A stretch of DNA of 7,698 nt from CBCPMX01 sp965120355 (GTDB lineage: Bacteria > Bacillota > Clostridia > Oscillospirales > Oscillospiraceae), in the NCBI GenBank assembly GCA_965120355.1, contig CBCPMX010000151.1, positions 1 to 7,698 of the forward strand, in the 5' to 3' direction. Positions 1 to 5,711 of the stretch are shown here, in pieces. Numbering within the stretch: the first letter of the stretch is position 1; every line of letters starts with the position of its first letter. A program made the position numbers and the translations under genes. The notes beneath the pieces were generated by a model. The model did not search any database and was not told the origin of the DNA. It saw only the letters and a list, made by a program, of their open reading frames with translations.

Positions 1-726
1 CATTCCGGCATTTTTTCGCAAAACATCGGCATTGATCCCATGCCTCCGAGAAATTTGCAGCGTTCCCCAGACATGGAGGCCCACTGCCGTTTGGCCATCG
101 ACCTGCTGGCCGCCAATAACGTGCGCGGCTTCTATAACCGGGTGCACAAGGAGCTGCTGGAGTTGGCACAGAACGTGCCGTTTTCCCTTCAGCAGTTCAA
201 ATCTGACTGCTATCAGTATCTGGACCTGCTGTGCGCGCTGCTGACGCAGACGGAGTTGGCGGACTTGTCCGCGTTTTCCCGGTCAGACGTATTCGGTGTT
301 GTAGATCTCAGCGGCTCCATAGATGAGCTTTGGGAGTCCGTTCGAGGCTTGCTGTCGGAAATCACAGAGCAATACCAGGCCCTTCAGCGGCGGAAACGGT
401 TCCGCCCAGCTGCACGGATGAAACTATACATTGAAGAGAATTTTACCAATGTCAACCTGACTGTTTCCGCAATAGCCGCAGAGTTTCACATGACCCAACC
501 CGCTTTTTCCGCGTACTACAAGCAACAGATTGGCACCTCACCCCTGTCCTATCTCAACCAATGCCGCGTCCAGCGCGTCAAGGAGCTGCTGCAAACCACC
601 GATCTGACCCTCCCTGCCATCGCCACGCTCTCCGGCTTTGGCACCATCTCCACGCTCCACCGGGTATTTAAAAAGGAAACCGGTATGACGCCTTCTCAAT
701 TCCGCCGGCCAAAAGATATGGAATGA
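1..726 (+). CDS. AraC-family transcriptional regulator, 3' part only
   Basis: The reading frame is open from the first base of the window to a TGA at 724-726, so 241 residues are visible and the N-terminus lies to the left. The ATG at 40 is in frame, but no good ribosome binding site precedes it and it is probably internal. The last ~100 residues (from about base 418) form the double helix-turn-helix of AraC/XylS regulators. The first helix pair covers VSAIAAEFHMTQPAFSAYYK, and the second contains the family signature around SGFGTISTLHRVFKKETGMTP. The preceding ~130 residues are helical and have no motif I recognise; they may link to a sensor or membrane domain, as in large YesN-like Firmicute regulators (inference). 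No target gene is evident: the next intact genes downstream, tRNA-Leu and rny, are housekeeping. The DNA-binding assignment is firm, the ligand unknown. Confidence 0.9.
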   Translation, partial: HSGIFSQNIGIDPMPPRNLQRSPDMEAHCRLAIDLLAANNVRGFYNRVHKELLELAQNVPFSLQQFKSDCYQYLDLLCALLTQTELADLSAFSRSDVFGVVDLSGSIDELWESVRGLLSEITEQYQALQRRKRFRPAARMKLYIEENFTNVNLTVSAIAAEFHMTQPAFSAYYKQQIGTSPLSYLNQCRVQRVKELLQTTDLTLPAIATLSGFGTISTLHRVFKKETGMTPSQFRRPKDME

Positions 727-1184
727 TGAGATGTGGGCAGTATTTAGGACTGGTGTGGCATAACATGCGGCTTTTATCATATAGTTCTAGACACCCTGTA
801 TTTAACTACGGCGAGACTTAGGACAGTCGTCCGTTCGACATCTTTGCCTTCCACGTTTTCTGTGATAGTGAACCGATCGTTCGCCGGTCATGAAGTATGT
901 GTCAATTAATTCGGCCCTATTTGAGAAAACAAAAAGGATTTCGAAATTACTAAAAACCAGACACACTATAGCGCACATAGCGGTGAGTAGGTTTAACCAC
1001 ACATTGCACTAAATAGTTGGCGAACAGGGGGCTTTCACTGGTTGGGCGTAGACATTCGTGGTTGCCGCCACTCTGCCAATAATAACGGATATTAGCCAAC
1101 GTCTCACAGCCCCAGTTCAAAAGCCTGCTGGCCGATCATCAAAAGGGCATTCCATGCACTTATGAATCCGATCTGTCAGCCAGC
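727..1184. other. Gene-free stretch with broken minus-strand frames
   Basis: This stretch of about 460 bases after the AraC-type gene holds no convincing intact gene and no clear terminator. It is visibly richer in A and T than the flanking genes, most of all around 781-1020. On the minus strand three short open stretches in different frames read like protein fragments. One (887 to 777) contains ENVEGKDVERTTVLSLAVVK, one (1135 to 950) contains NIRYYWQSGGNHE, and one (1175 to 1104) reads SAWNALLMIGQQAFELGL before a stop. None has a plausible ribosome binding site. They may be decayed genes of a former insertion, or chance; I do not recognise the families. Confidence 0.4.
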
Positions 1185-1220
1185 GGCCGCCGGGGGAACT
1201 TAAAATTCTCCCCGGCGGCC
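1185..1220. repeat. GC-rich inverted repeat (hairpin)
   Basis: An 11-bp perfect inverted repeat, GGCCGCCGGGG at 1185-1195 and CCCCGGCGGCC at 1210-1220, has an AT-rich 14-base loop that can add GAA/TTC pairs. It resembles the stem of an intrinsic terminator. The plus-strand downstream sequence (TCATAAATTC) is only AT-rich rather than a U-tract, and the minus side is not U-rich at all. It lies about 460 bases past the AraC-type gene, so it could end that transcript or an element now decayed. Confidence 0.6.
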
Positions 1221-1247
1221 TCATAAATTCTTCCGTTCTCCATATTT

Positions 1248-1272
1248 GAGGGTTCGAGTCCCTTCCGTACCG
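1248..1272 (+). pseudogene. tRNA 3'-end relic (T-arm and acceptor strand only)
   Basis: The stretch has a 5-bp T-stem (GAGGG with CCCTT, the outer pair G-U) around the canonical loop TTCGAGT. A seven-base acceptor-like strand CCGTACC and a discriminator G follow. No matching GGTACGG 5' acceptor strand, D-arm or anticodon arm lies upstream, and no CCA is encoded. Tyrosine-type integrases commonly use tRNA 3' ends as attachment sites and leave such a partial copy at the far end of the inserted element. That reading would place an element to the left of 1272. The match is short and could be accidental. Confidence 0.45.
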
Positions 1273-1370
1273 AGTTGCATCTCCGGAAACGCTAGACTTA
1301 AAACATGTTCCCATAAAATTGAAACATCAACTTTTTTGTTATGAAAACATGTGTTTTCCTGTAAAACAAG

Positions 1371-1400
1371 AGAAACACCACACTTTCGTGTGGTGTTTCT
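1371..1400 (-). terminator. Intrinsic terminator after tRNA-Leu
   Basis: A 13-bp perfect stem (1371-1383 with 1388-1400) closes a four-base loop. Read on the minus strand it is followed by CTTGTTTTAC, a fair U-rich tail. It starts 26 bases beyond the encoded CCA of the tRNA-Leu gene. The plus-strand side has no T-tract, so it serves the minus strand. Confidence 0.8.
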
Positions 1401-1426
1401 GGCCGTGCATCTTTTTCAGCATAACC

Positions 1427-1510
1427 TGGTGCGGGCATGGGGACTTGAACCCCAACGCCAATGGCACGAGAACCTAAATCTCGCATGTCTGCCAATTCCA
1501 TCATGCCCGC
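1427..1510 (-). tRNA. tRNA-Leu (anticodon UAG)
   Basis: On the minus strand an 84-base tRNA folds fully. The acceptor strand GCGGGCA pairs with TGCCCGC, followed by discriminator A and an encoded CCA. The D-arm carries the AATTGGCAGA sequence typical of bacterial tRNA-Leu. The anticodon stem CGAGA/TCTCG encloses the loop TTTAGGT, giving anticodon UAG, which reads CUA and other CUN leucine codons. An extended variable region (TGCCATTGGCG) marks a class II tRNA. The T-arm is TGGGG-TTCAAGT-CCCCA. A promoter is seen at 1656-1685 and a terminator at 1371-1400, so it looks like a single-gene transcript. Confidence 0.96.
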
Positions 1511-1518
1511 GTACTGGT

Positions 1519-1539
1519 GCGGCGGCAACCCCCCGCCGC
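1519..1539. repeat. Short GC hairpin just upstream of tRNA-Leu
   Basis: GCGGCGG at 1519-1525 pairs with CCGCCGC at 1533-1539 around a seven-base loop. On the minus strand it lies in the leader, nine bases before the tRNA 5' end, where it could affect 5' processing by RNase P (inference). On the plus strand it is followed by TTTCTTC and so resembles a weak terminator, but no plus-strand gene ends nearby. Confidence 0.5.
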
Positions 1540-1582
1540 TTTCTTCATGGTGTAGCCCCACCTATCAGGCGGGATATACAGC

Positions 1583-1610
1583 CCTTTGAACTCAATCCTT
1601 TGAACTCAAT
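1583..1610. repeat. Tandem direct repeat, 2 x 14 bp
   Basis: The 14-mer CCTTTGAACTCAAT occurs twice back to back with no mismatch. It lies inside the presumed leader of the tRNA-Leu transcript, between promoter and tRNA. It may be a slippage duplication or a paired protein-binding site; the sequence does not decide between these. Confidence 0.85.
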
Positions 1611-1655
1611 TTTATCGCCGTCTGATCCCGCAAAAGGCGCATCTGCAACTTTTTC

Positions 1656-1685
1656 AGTGTAACACAAAAAAGCCTGCATTGTCAA
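1656..1685 (-). promoter_or_regulatory. Sigma-A promoter for tRNA-Leu
   Basis: On the minus strand a perfect -35 TTGACA (1685-1680) is followed after 18 bases by the -10 TACACT (1661-1656), with a TGT just before it that makes an extended -10. Transcription would start near 1649 and reach the tRNA 5' end after a leader of about 140 bases. No other minus-strand gene lies between, so tRNA-Leu is the likely target. Confidence 0.75.
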
Positions 1686-1748
1686 TCCTTTGCGGCATTT
1701 TTTCGCCGAAAATGTGAACAATCTCCGACCAATTCCCTGCATTTCAAC

Positions 1749-1777
1749 TTGACATCCCATGGGTCAGGCGATACAAT
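1749..1777 (+). promoter_or_regulatory. Sigma-A promoter of rny
   Basis: A consensus -35 TTGACA at 1749-1754, a 17-base spacer and a -10 TACAAT at 1772-1777 form a near-perfect housekeeping promoter. Transcription would begin near 1784, giving a leader of about 110 bases before the rny start. In the leader a weak stem AAAAGC/GCTTTT (1827-1842) is followed by a T-rich run, and TTTGGT/ACCAAA forms a second small stem just downstream. Confidence 0.85.
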
Positions 1778-1895
1778 ATATGCTAGGATTAGTATGGCCC
1801 ATCGTATAGCTTGTATAAAAATTACGAAAAGCCGTTGCTTTTTTCTTTGGTTTATTACCAAAATCTTTAGGTACAGGAGGTGTGCGTGCAGAATC

Positions 1896-3437
1896 ATGAA
1901 GATCATTATGCTCATTGTGGGCTTAGTCATAGGCGCAATCGCCTTCTTCCTCGTGGGAATCCTTTACCGCAAAAAGTTCGCGGAAAAAGAAATTTCCAGC
2001 GCGGAGGAAGAAGCCCGGCGCATTGTGAACGAATCCATCAAGAGCGCTGAAAGCAAAAAACGCGAGATGATGCTGGAGGCGAAAGAAGAGATTCATAAAT
2101 CCCGCACCGAATACGAAAAGGAAGTCAAAGAACGCCGTTCCGAACTGCAGAAGCAGGAACGCCGCTTGCAGCAAAAGGAGGAAGCTCTCGACAAGAAGGC
2201 CGACGCCTACGAGAAAAAGGACGAAGACCTGAATCGCAAGCTTGCTCATGTGGCCGCTACACAGGAAGAAGTCTCCAAGATGAAACAGAGCGAGATGGAG
2301 ATTTTAGAAAAGCTTTCCAACCTGACGCAGGAAGAAGCCAAGGAATACCTGCTCAACAATGTGGCCTCTGAAGTTCGTCACGAAACTGCCATGAAAATTA
2401 AAGAGGTTGAGACCCAGCTGAAGGAGGAATCCGACCAGCGTGCCCGGGAGATCCTCTCCATCGCCATCCAGCGCTGCGCCGCCGACCACGCCGCAGAAGC
2501 CACCGTCTCAGTGGTGCCGCTGCCCAACGATGAAATGAAGGGCCGTATCATTGGCCGCGAGGGACGGAATATTCGTACCCTGGAGACGATTACCGGCGTC
2601 GATCTCATCATTGACGATACGCCGGAGGCCATCACCCTGTCCTCCTTCGATCCGGTTCGCCGGGAAATTGCCAGAATCGCACTGGAAAAGCTGATCGCCG
2701 ACGGCCGCATCCACCCCACCCGCATCGAAGACATGGTGGAAAAAGCCCGCCGGGAGGTGGAGCAGACCATCAAGCAGGAAGGCGAACGCGCCACCTTTGA
2801 AACCGGTATCCACGGCCTGCATCCGGAGCTGATCAAGCTTCTGGGCCGTCAGAAATACCGTACCAGCTACGGTCAAAACGTCCTGAACCACTCCATTGAA
2901 GTGGCCCACATTGCGGGCCTTCTGGCCGCAGAGTTGGGCGAAGACGTAACCTTGGCCAAACGCGCCGGCCTGCTGCACGATCTGGGCAAATCTGTCGACC
3001 ACGAGATGGAAGGCTCCCATGTGCAGCTGGGCGTAGAACTGGCCCGGAAGTACAAAGAAAGCCCCGCCGTGATTCACGCCATTGAGGCGCATCACGGCGA
3101 CGTGGAGCCGCAGACGGTCATTGCCTGCCTGGTGCAGGCTGCCGACGCCGTCTCCGCCGCCCGCCCCGGCGCCCGCCGTGAGAATGTGGAGAACTATGTC
3201 AAGCGGCTGGAAAAGCTGGAGGAGCTGACCGGTTCCTATCCCGGCGTCGAGAAGGCATACGCCATCCAGGCGGGCCGTGAAGTCCGCATTATGGTCAAGC
3301 CCGAAGAGGTCTCGGAGGACAATATGATCCTTCTGGCCCGGGACCTGGCCAAAAAAATTGAAAACGAACTGGAGTACCCCGGCCAGATCAAAGTCAACGT
3401 CATTCGCGAGACCAAAGCCGTGGAATACGCCAAATAA
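1896..3437 (+). CDS. rny: Ribonuclease Y (513 aa)
   Basis: RNase Y is the membrane-bound endoribonuclease that starts bulk mRNA decay in many Firmicutes. The order of parts is complete: a transmembrane anchor (about residues 3-24, then RKK), a long charged coiled coil (about 28-200), a KH RNA-binding domain with the loop GRIIGREG at 216-223, and an HD phosphohydrolase domain with catalytic His361-Asp362 in LLHDLGKS. The C-terminal region ends in ETKAVEYAK. The length of 513 residues fits the family (about 520). The ATG at 1896 was chosen because the AGGAGG at 1875-1880 is the only strong ribosome binding site. Its 15-base spacing is long, but no other in-frame start lies closer, and the open frame further upstream runs back through the promoter. 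The gene seems monocistronic, with its own promoter and terminator. Confidence 0.97.
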   Translation: MKIIMLIVGLVIGAIAFFLVGILYRKKFAEKEISSAEEEARRIVNESIKSAESKKREMMLEAKEEIHKSRTEYEKEVKERRSELQKQERRLQQKEEALDKKADAYEKKDEDLNRKLAHVAATQEEVSKMKQSEMEILEKLSNLTQEEAKEYLLNNVASEVRHETAMKIKEVETQLKEESDQRAREILSIAIQRCAADHAAEATVSVVPLPNDEMKGRIIGREGRNIRTLETITGVDLIIDDTPEAITLSSFDPVRREIARIALEKLIADGRIHPTRIEDMVEKARREVEQTIKQEGERATFETGIHGLHPELIKLLGRQKYRTSYGQNVLNHSIEVAHIAGLLAAELGEDVTLAKRAGLLHDLGKSVDHEMEGSHVQLGVELARKYKESPAVIHAIEAHHGDVEPQTVIACLVQAADAVSAARPGARRENVENYVKRLEKLEELTGSYPGVEKAYAIQAGREVRIMVKPEEVSEDNMILLARDLAKKIENELEYPGQIKVNVIRETKAVEYAK

Positions 3438-3447
3438 GGCTCTGTCC

Positions 3448-3495
3448 AACCAAAAACCCGCCGGCAAACGAATGTTTGCCGGCGGGTTTTTGGTT
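3448..3495. terminator. Bidirectional intrinsic terminator after rny
   Basis: A perfect 22-bp inverted repeat (3448-3469 with 3474-3495) surrounds a GAAT loop, 10 bases past the rny stop. The core CCCGCCGGCAAAC/GTTTGCCGGCGGG is followed by TTTTTGGTT on the plus strand. Because the A-tract is mirrored on the other side, the minus strand also reads stem plus TTTTT. It can therefore end both rny and the convergent minus-strand transcript of the GNAT pseudogene. Confidence 0.93.
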
Positions 3496-3575
3496 GCCAG
3501 TACCGCTTACGCGAGCGCGGTGAGTGAAGCGTGGAGATGGTGGATACCTTACTCTTCGCTTTTGGCAAACCGTAT

Positions 3576-4033
3576 TCAATCTCTCACCATTTTATAAAAC
3601 GCCCCGGCGCCAATGTCCGTGGTCTTGAAAGACATCTCTCCCATGATCCGAAAGCCCGCACGTTGGTAGCAGCGGATGGCCCGGGTGTCCAGGTGCGCAC
3701 TTCCAGGTACAGGGGCTTGTTTCCAAACCTACGCTGGGCAAGCCGGCATACCTGCGTCAAAATCTGCCCGCCGCAGCCCTTGCCGCATCACTCCGGGCGC
3801 ACGCCAAGCCCCACGCACACAGTCTCCGGCTCTTCCCGCAGATTGACATAGCCCACCAAGGTTCCATCCACAAAAAAGCCGCGATGGTTCTTTTCTCGTG
3901 CAGGGTTCAAAAGCCCTGTTTTCGTGCGGAGCATCTCCTCATAGGGCGGAAGATTATGAATGGCATATTCTCCATCATGCTTCCAAGCACAAATCTCCCG
4001 TTTATCTTCCTGTGTCAGCAGCCGGTTTGTCAT
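3576..4033 (-). pseudogene. GNAT-family N-acetyltransferase, broken by a stop and a frameshift
   Basis: Read on the minus strand from the ATG at 4033 (MTNRLLTQED, with GGAGGGG six bases before it), the product is GNAT-like: FFVDGTLVGYVNLREEPETV and then GLGVRPE. At 3790-3788 a TGA interrupts motif A where the acetyl-CoA loop C-GKG-CGG follows; TGG to TGA would explain it. The frame goes on through GQILTQVCRLAQRRFGNKPL and LEVRTW to about 3688. There one base appears to be missing, and the neighbouring frame supplies the usual GNAT ending TRAIRCYQRAGFRIMGE and GAGAFYKMVRD, with a stop at 3578-3576. Joined, the parts make about 152 residues, a normal GNAT length. The product as it stands would be 81 residues without the cofactor site. 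Sequencing error is the alternative to real decay. Confidence 0.85.
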
Positions 4034-4113
4034 CACAATCCCCTCCATCTGTGTCCTTGCACCTTTAGGAGTCGCCAACAGGATCGCTCACCCCTCGGAA
4101 AAATCAATCCCTC

Positions 4114-4527
4114 TCACAGCTTCCGCAGATTCGCAGAGACCTCTCCCAGCGTCTCGTCGCGCAGCCGTCCCGCCAGATCTGCCAGGGACACAACGCCCAA
4201 GACTTGTCCGTCTTTTGTCACCGGCAGGCGGCGCACCTGCTCCCGCGCCATGACAGCGGCAGCCTGGACCGCCGTATCATCCGGGCCGACAACGGCCACC
4301 CGGGCCGTCATAATCTGTTCCACAAGCATCTGTTCCGGCAGTCTGCCCGCTGCGACACACCGCAGAACAATGTCCCGGTCCGTGACGACGCCGCAGAGCT
4401 TTCCATCCTCTCCACAGACCGGCAGGCTCCCCACATTGGCACGGGCCATGAGCCTGGCCGCGCAGGCCGCCGGTTCCTCCGGGCCAATTGTGACAGGACT
4501 TGCACTCATCAGTTCCTTTACCAGCAT
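4114..4527 (-). CDS. Two-CBS-domain protein (137 aa)
   Basis: The protein consists almost only of a tandem CBS (Bateman) module. CBS1 spans about residues 6-60, starting VKELMSASPVTI and ending in GVVTDRDIVL (46-55), a typical nucleotide-ribose contact motif. CBS2 spans about 71-123, with QIMTARVAVV and GVVSLADLAG (111-120). Such stand-alone pairs usually bind adenine nucleotides or S-adenosyl compounds and act as energy or stress sensors; the ligand cannot be told here. The start ATG is preceded by AAGGAG at a spacing of six bases. No transmembrane or catalytic domain is attached. The GNAT pseudogene begins about 80 bases beyond its stop on the same strand, so the two may once have shared a transcript. 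A promoter was not clear: a TTGAAG about 70 bases upstream lacks a well-spaced -10. Confidence 0.92.
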   Translation of the reverse strand: MLVKELMSASPVTIGPEEPAACAARLMARANVGSLPVCGEDGKLCGVVTDRDIVLRCVAAGRLPEQMLVEQIMTARVAVVGPDDTAVQAAAVMAREQVRRLPVTKDGQVLGVVSLADLAGRLRDETLGEVSANLRKL

Positions 4528-4641
4528 CGTTCGCTCCTTTCCGGCTGCCGGGCATCCCCTGCAGCCCTTTTCAGAAAGGATATCCGTTTTTCCCGTGCTT
4601 CAATCCCCGTCCGGCAGACACAGAGCCCTTTTTTAAATTGA

Positions 4642-4672
4642 AAAGCCGCCCTGCTGGCTGCAGAGCGGCTTT
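4642..4672 (-). terminator. Intrinsic terminator of the membrane-protein gene
   Basis: AAAGCCGC (4642-4649) pairs with GCGGCTTT (4665-4672), and an inner CTGC/GCAG adds four pairs after one mismatch. On the minus strand the stem runs into TTTTCAATTT. It lies 13 bases past the stop of the gene ending at 4686 and separates it from the CBS gene. Confidence 0.8.
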
Positions 4673-4685
4673 CCTGCCCGAAAAC

Positions 4686-5276
4686 TTACTTGTATGCAGC
4701 AGAAATAGACTGCAGGTACTTCGTTCTGGCTCTGGCATCAATCGCATACAGCACGGTATCCACCAGACCAACTACCGTCACAAGGATCACCAAAGCGAAC
4801 ATCACAGGACGTACCGCAGTATTGCCCATCCGAAGCAGATAGTTGAAGCTGAAGCCGAGAATGCCGACAATTCCCCAAATTGTGCAGAAAAGGGGTCTGC
4901 CGAGTCCCTTCTTCACCAGAAGCAGGACTGCAAGAATAATGCCGAAAATATCCAGTGCCAAAATCATACCGACCTGCTTGACGGAAACCGTTTTGGTATC
5001 AAAAACGGGATCGTCCAGGTTGTAGCCTGCCTGCTGAAAATCCTCGACCATCTCATGATCTTCAGGGAAGCCGCAGTACCCAAGCAGAGACCAGGAGTCA
5101 TCTTCTTCGATCTCGATGGAGACCGGTCCGATGGTCATGACCTCACCGGCGGATCTGACGCAGTAGGGAAGCAGCGAACAGACAAAGAAGATCACGAACA
5201 TTACAACCATAACCCAGTCCATGATCTTGCAGATCTTCACATACTTCCCCTTCGGCAAAGCGTTGAAATCTGTCAT
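4686..5276 (-). CDS. Unrecognised four-helix membrane protein (196 aa)
   Basis: I do not recognise a family. Four hydrophobic segments are predicted by eye at about residues 21-40, 102-121, 130-148 and 156-178. The N-terminal KGKYVKICK, the KK after helix 2 and the RARTK tail favour an inside N- and C-terminus. The acidic stretch 42-100 (IEIEEDDSW, PEDHEMVEDF) would then be a loop or small domain outside the cell. The start MTDFNALPKG (ATG at 5276) was chosen over an upstream in-frame ATG at 5312 because GGAGGG sits seven bases before it. The gene has its own promoter and terminator and no partner on its strand, so the context gives no hint of function. It might be a Firmicute-specific orphan membrane protein. 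Confidence 0.85.
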   Translation of the reverse strand: MTDFNALPKGKYVKICKIMDWVMVVMFVIFFVCSLLPYCVRSAGEVMTIGPVSIEIEEDDSWSLLGYCGFPEDHEMVEDFQQAGYNLDDPVFDTKTVSVKQVGMILALDIFGIILAVLLLVKKGLGRPLFCTIWGIVGILGFSFNYLLRMGNTAVRPVMFALVILVTVVGLVDTVLYAIDARARTKYLQSISAAYK

Positions 5277-5323
5277 ACAGGAACCCTCCAAGTATAATAG
5301 TTTTCGTGCCATCCAATATGGTC

Positions 5324-5352
5324 AGTGTACCATATGAACGTCATTTTTTCAA
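5324..5352 (-). promoter_or_regulatory. Sigma-A promoter of the membrane-protein gene
   Basis: On the minus strand a -35 TTGAAA (5352-5347), a 17-base spacer ending in TATGG, and a -10 TACACT (5329-5324) precede the gene whose ATG is at 5276. Start of transcription near 5317 would leave a leader of about 40 bases carrying the GGAGGG site. A TATACT closer to the gene was not chosen because its start point would fall in the ribosome binding site. Confidence 0.7.
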
Positions 5353-5497
5353 GCAGGATTTTCGATTTCTATGTGAAAATTGCTGTAATCCGTGTACAAA
5401 GTTCCGCACAGTCTCGGTACGGACGCCCAAACTGCCTCCGTTTGGAGCAAGGTTCCGGTGTTTAACAACAGATGTATGCGCCGCCATATTTCAACGA

Positions 5498-5526
5498 TTG
5501 CAAATCTCAAAATGACATGGTACAAT
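5498..5526 (+). promoter_or_regulatory. Candidate distal promoter for the reductase gene
   Basis: TTGCAA at 5498-5503, a 17-base spacer and TACAAT at 5521-5526 fit a sigma-A promoter. TGG just before the -10 makes it an extended -10 type. A transcript starting near 5533 would have a leader of about 180 bases before the reductase start at 5712. Confidence 0.55.
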
Positions 5527-5644
5527 AGGTACGCAGGCTGGGCCAGGCCCTCCCGCACAAGCAGTTTTGCCGGGATTCTCCCGGCGCAAATGGGACCCAA
5601 GACGGCAAAAAAACAAAATATGTGCTAAATTTTATGAATCCATA

Positions 5645-5673
5645 TTGCGGAATTGAAAAAAGTCATTTATAAT
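5645..5673 (+). promoter_or_regulatory. Candidate proximal promoter for the reductase gene
   Basis: A perfect -10 TATAAT at 5668-5673 lies 17 bases after TTGCGG at 5645-5650, a half-consensus -35. Start near 5680 would give a leader of about 30 bases holding the GGAGGA site (5699-5704), seven bases from the ATG. A second extended -10, TGCTATACT at 5682-5690, overlaps this short leader and has no -35. Confidence 0.6.
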
Positions 5674-5711
5674 ATAGTGTGTGCTATACTTATGATTTGG
5701 AGGACTGATTT

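Larger units (their letters stand above)
5353..5711. other. Intergenic region between divergent genes
   Basis: About 360 bases separate the minus-strand membrane-protein promoter from the reductase start. Small open frames exist on both strands but have no ribosome binding site and no recognisable content. What can be supported is two plus-strand promoter candidates (5498-5526 and 5645-5673) and a 7-bp hairpin, GCCGGGA/TCCCGGC with loop TTC, at 5569-5585. The hairpin would lie in the leader of a transcript from the first promoter; it lacks a T-tract and so is not a terminator. Confidence 0.55.

Noticed and set aside
2508..3467. A 319-residue open frame on the minus strand
   Set aside because: It lies antisense to rny, which has complete domains and its own signals. 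Long antisense frames are common opposite GC-rich genes.
3788..3790. In-frame UGA in the GNAT sequence as a selenocysteine or recoded codon
   Set aside because: The position is not catalytic in GNAT enzymes, no SECIS-like hairpin follows closely, other genes end in TGA normally, and a second lesion downstream favours a pseudogene.
3531..3851. A 106-residue plus-strand frame after rny
   Set aside because: It lies antisense to the GNAT pseudogene, has no ribosome binding site, and its content is explained by the opposite strand.
5392..5628. A 78-residue plus-strand frame between the divergent genes
   Set aside because: There is no ribosome binding site, the composition is not protein-like, and it overlaps promoter elements and a hairpin.
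5380..5711. A T-box or other known riboswitch in the reductase leader
   Set aside because: No T-box core sequence, specifier stem or terminator/antiterminator pair could be found by eye.
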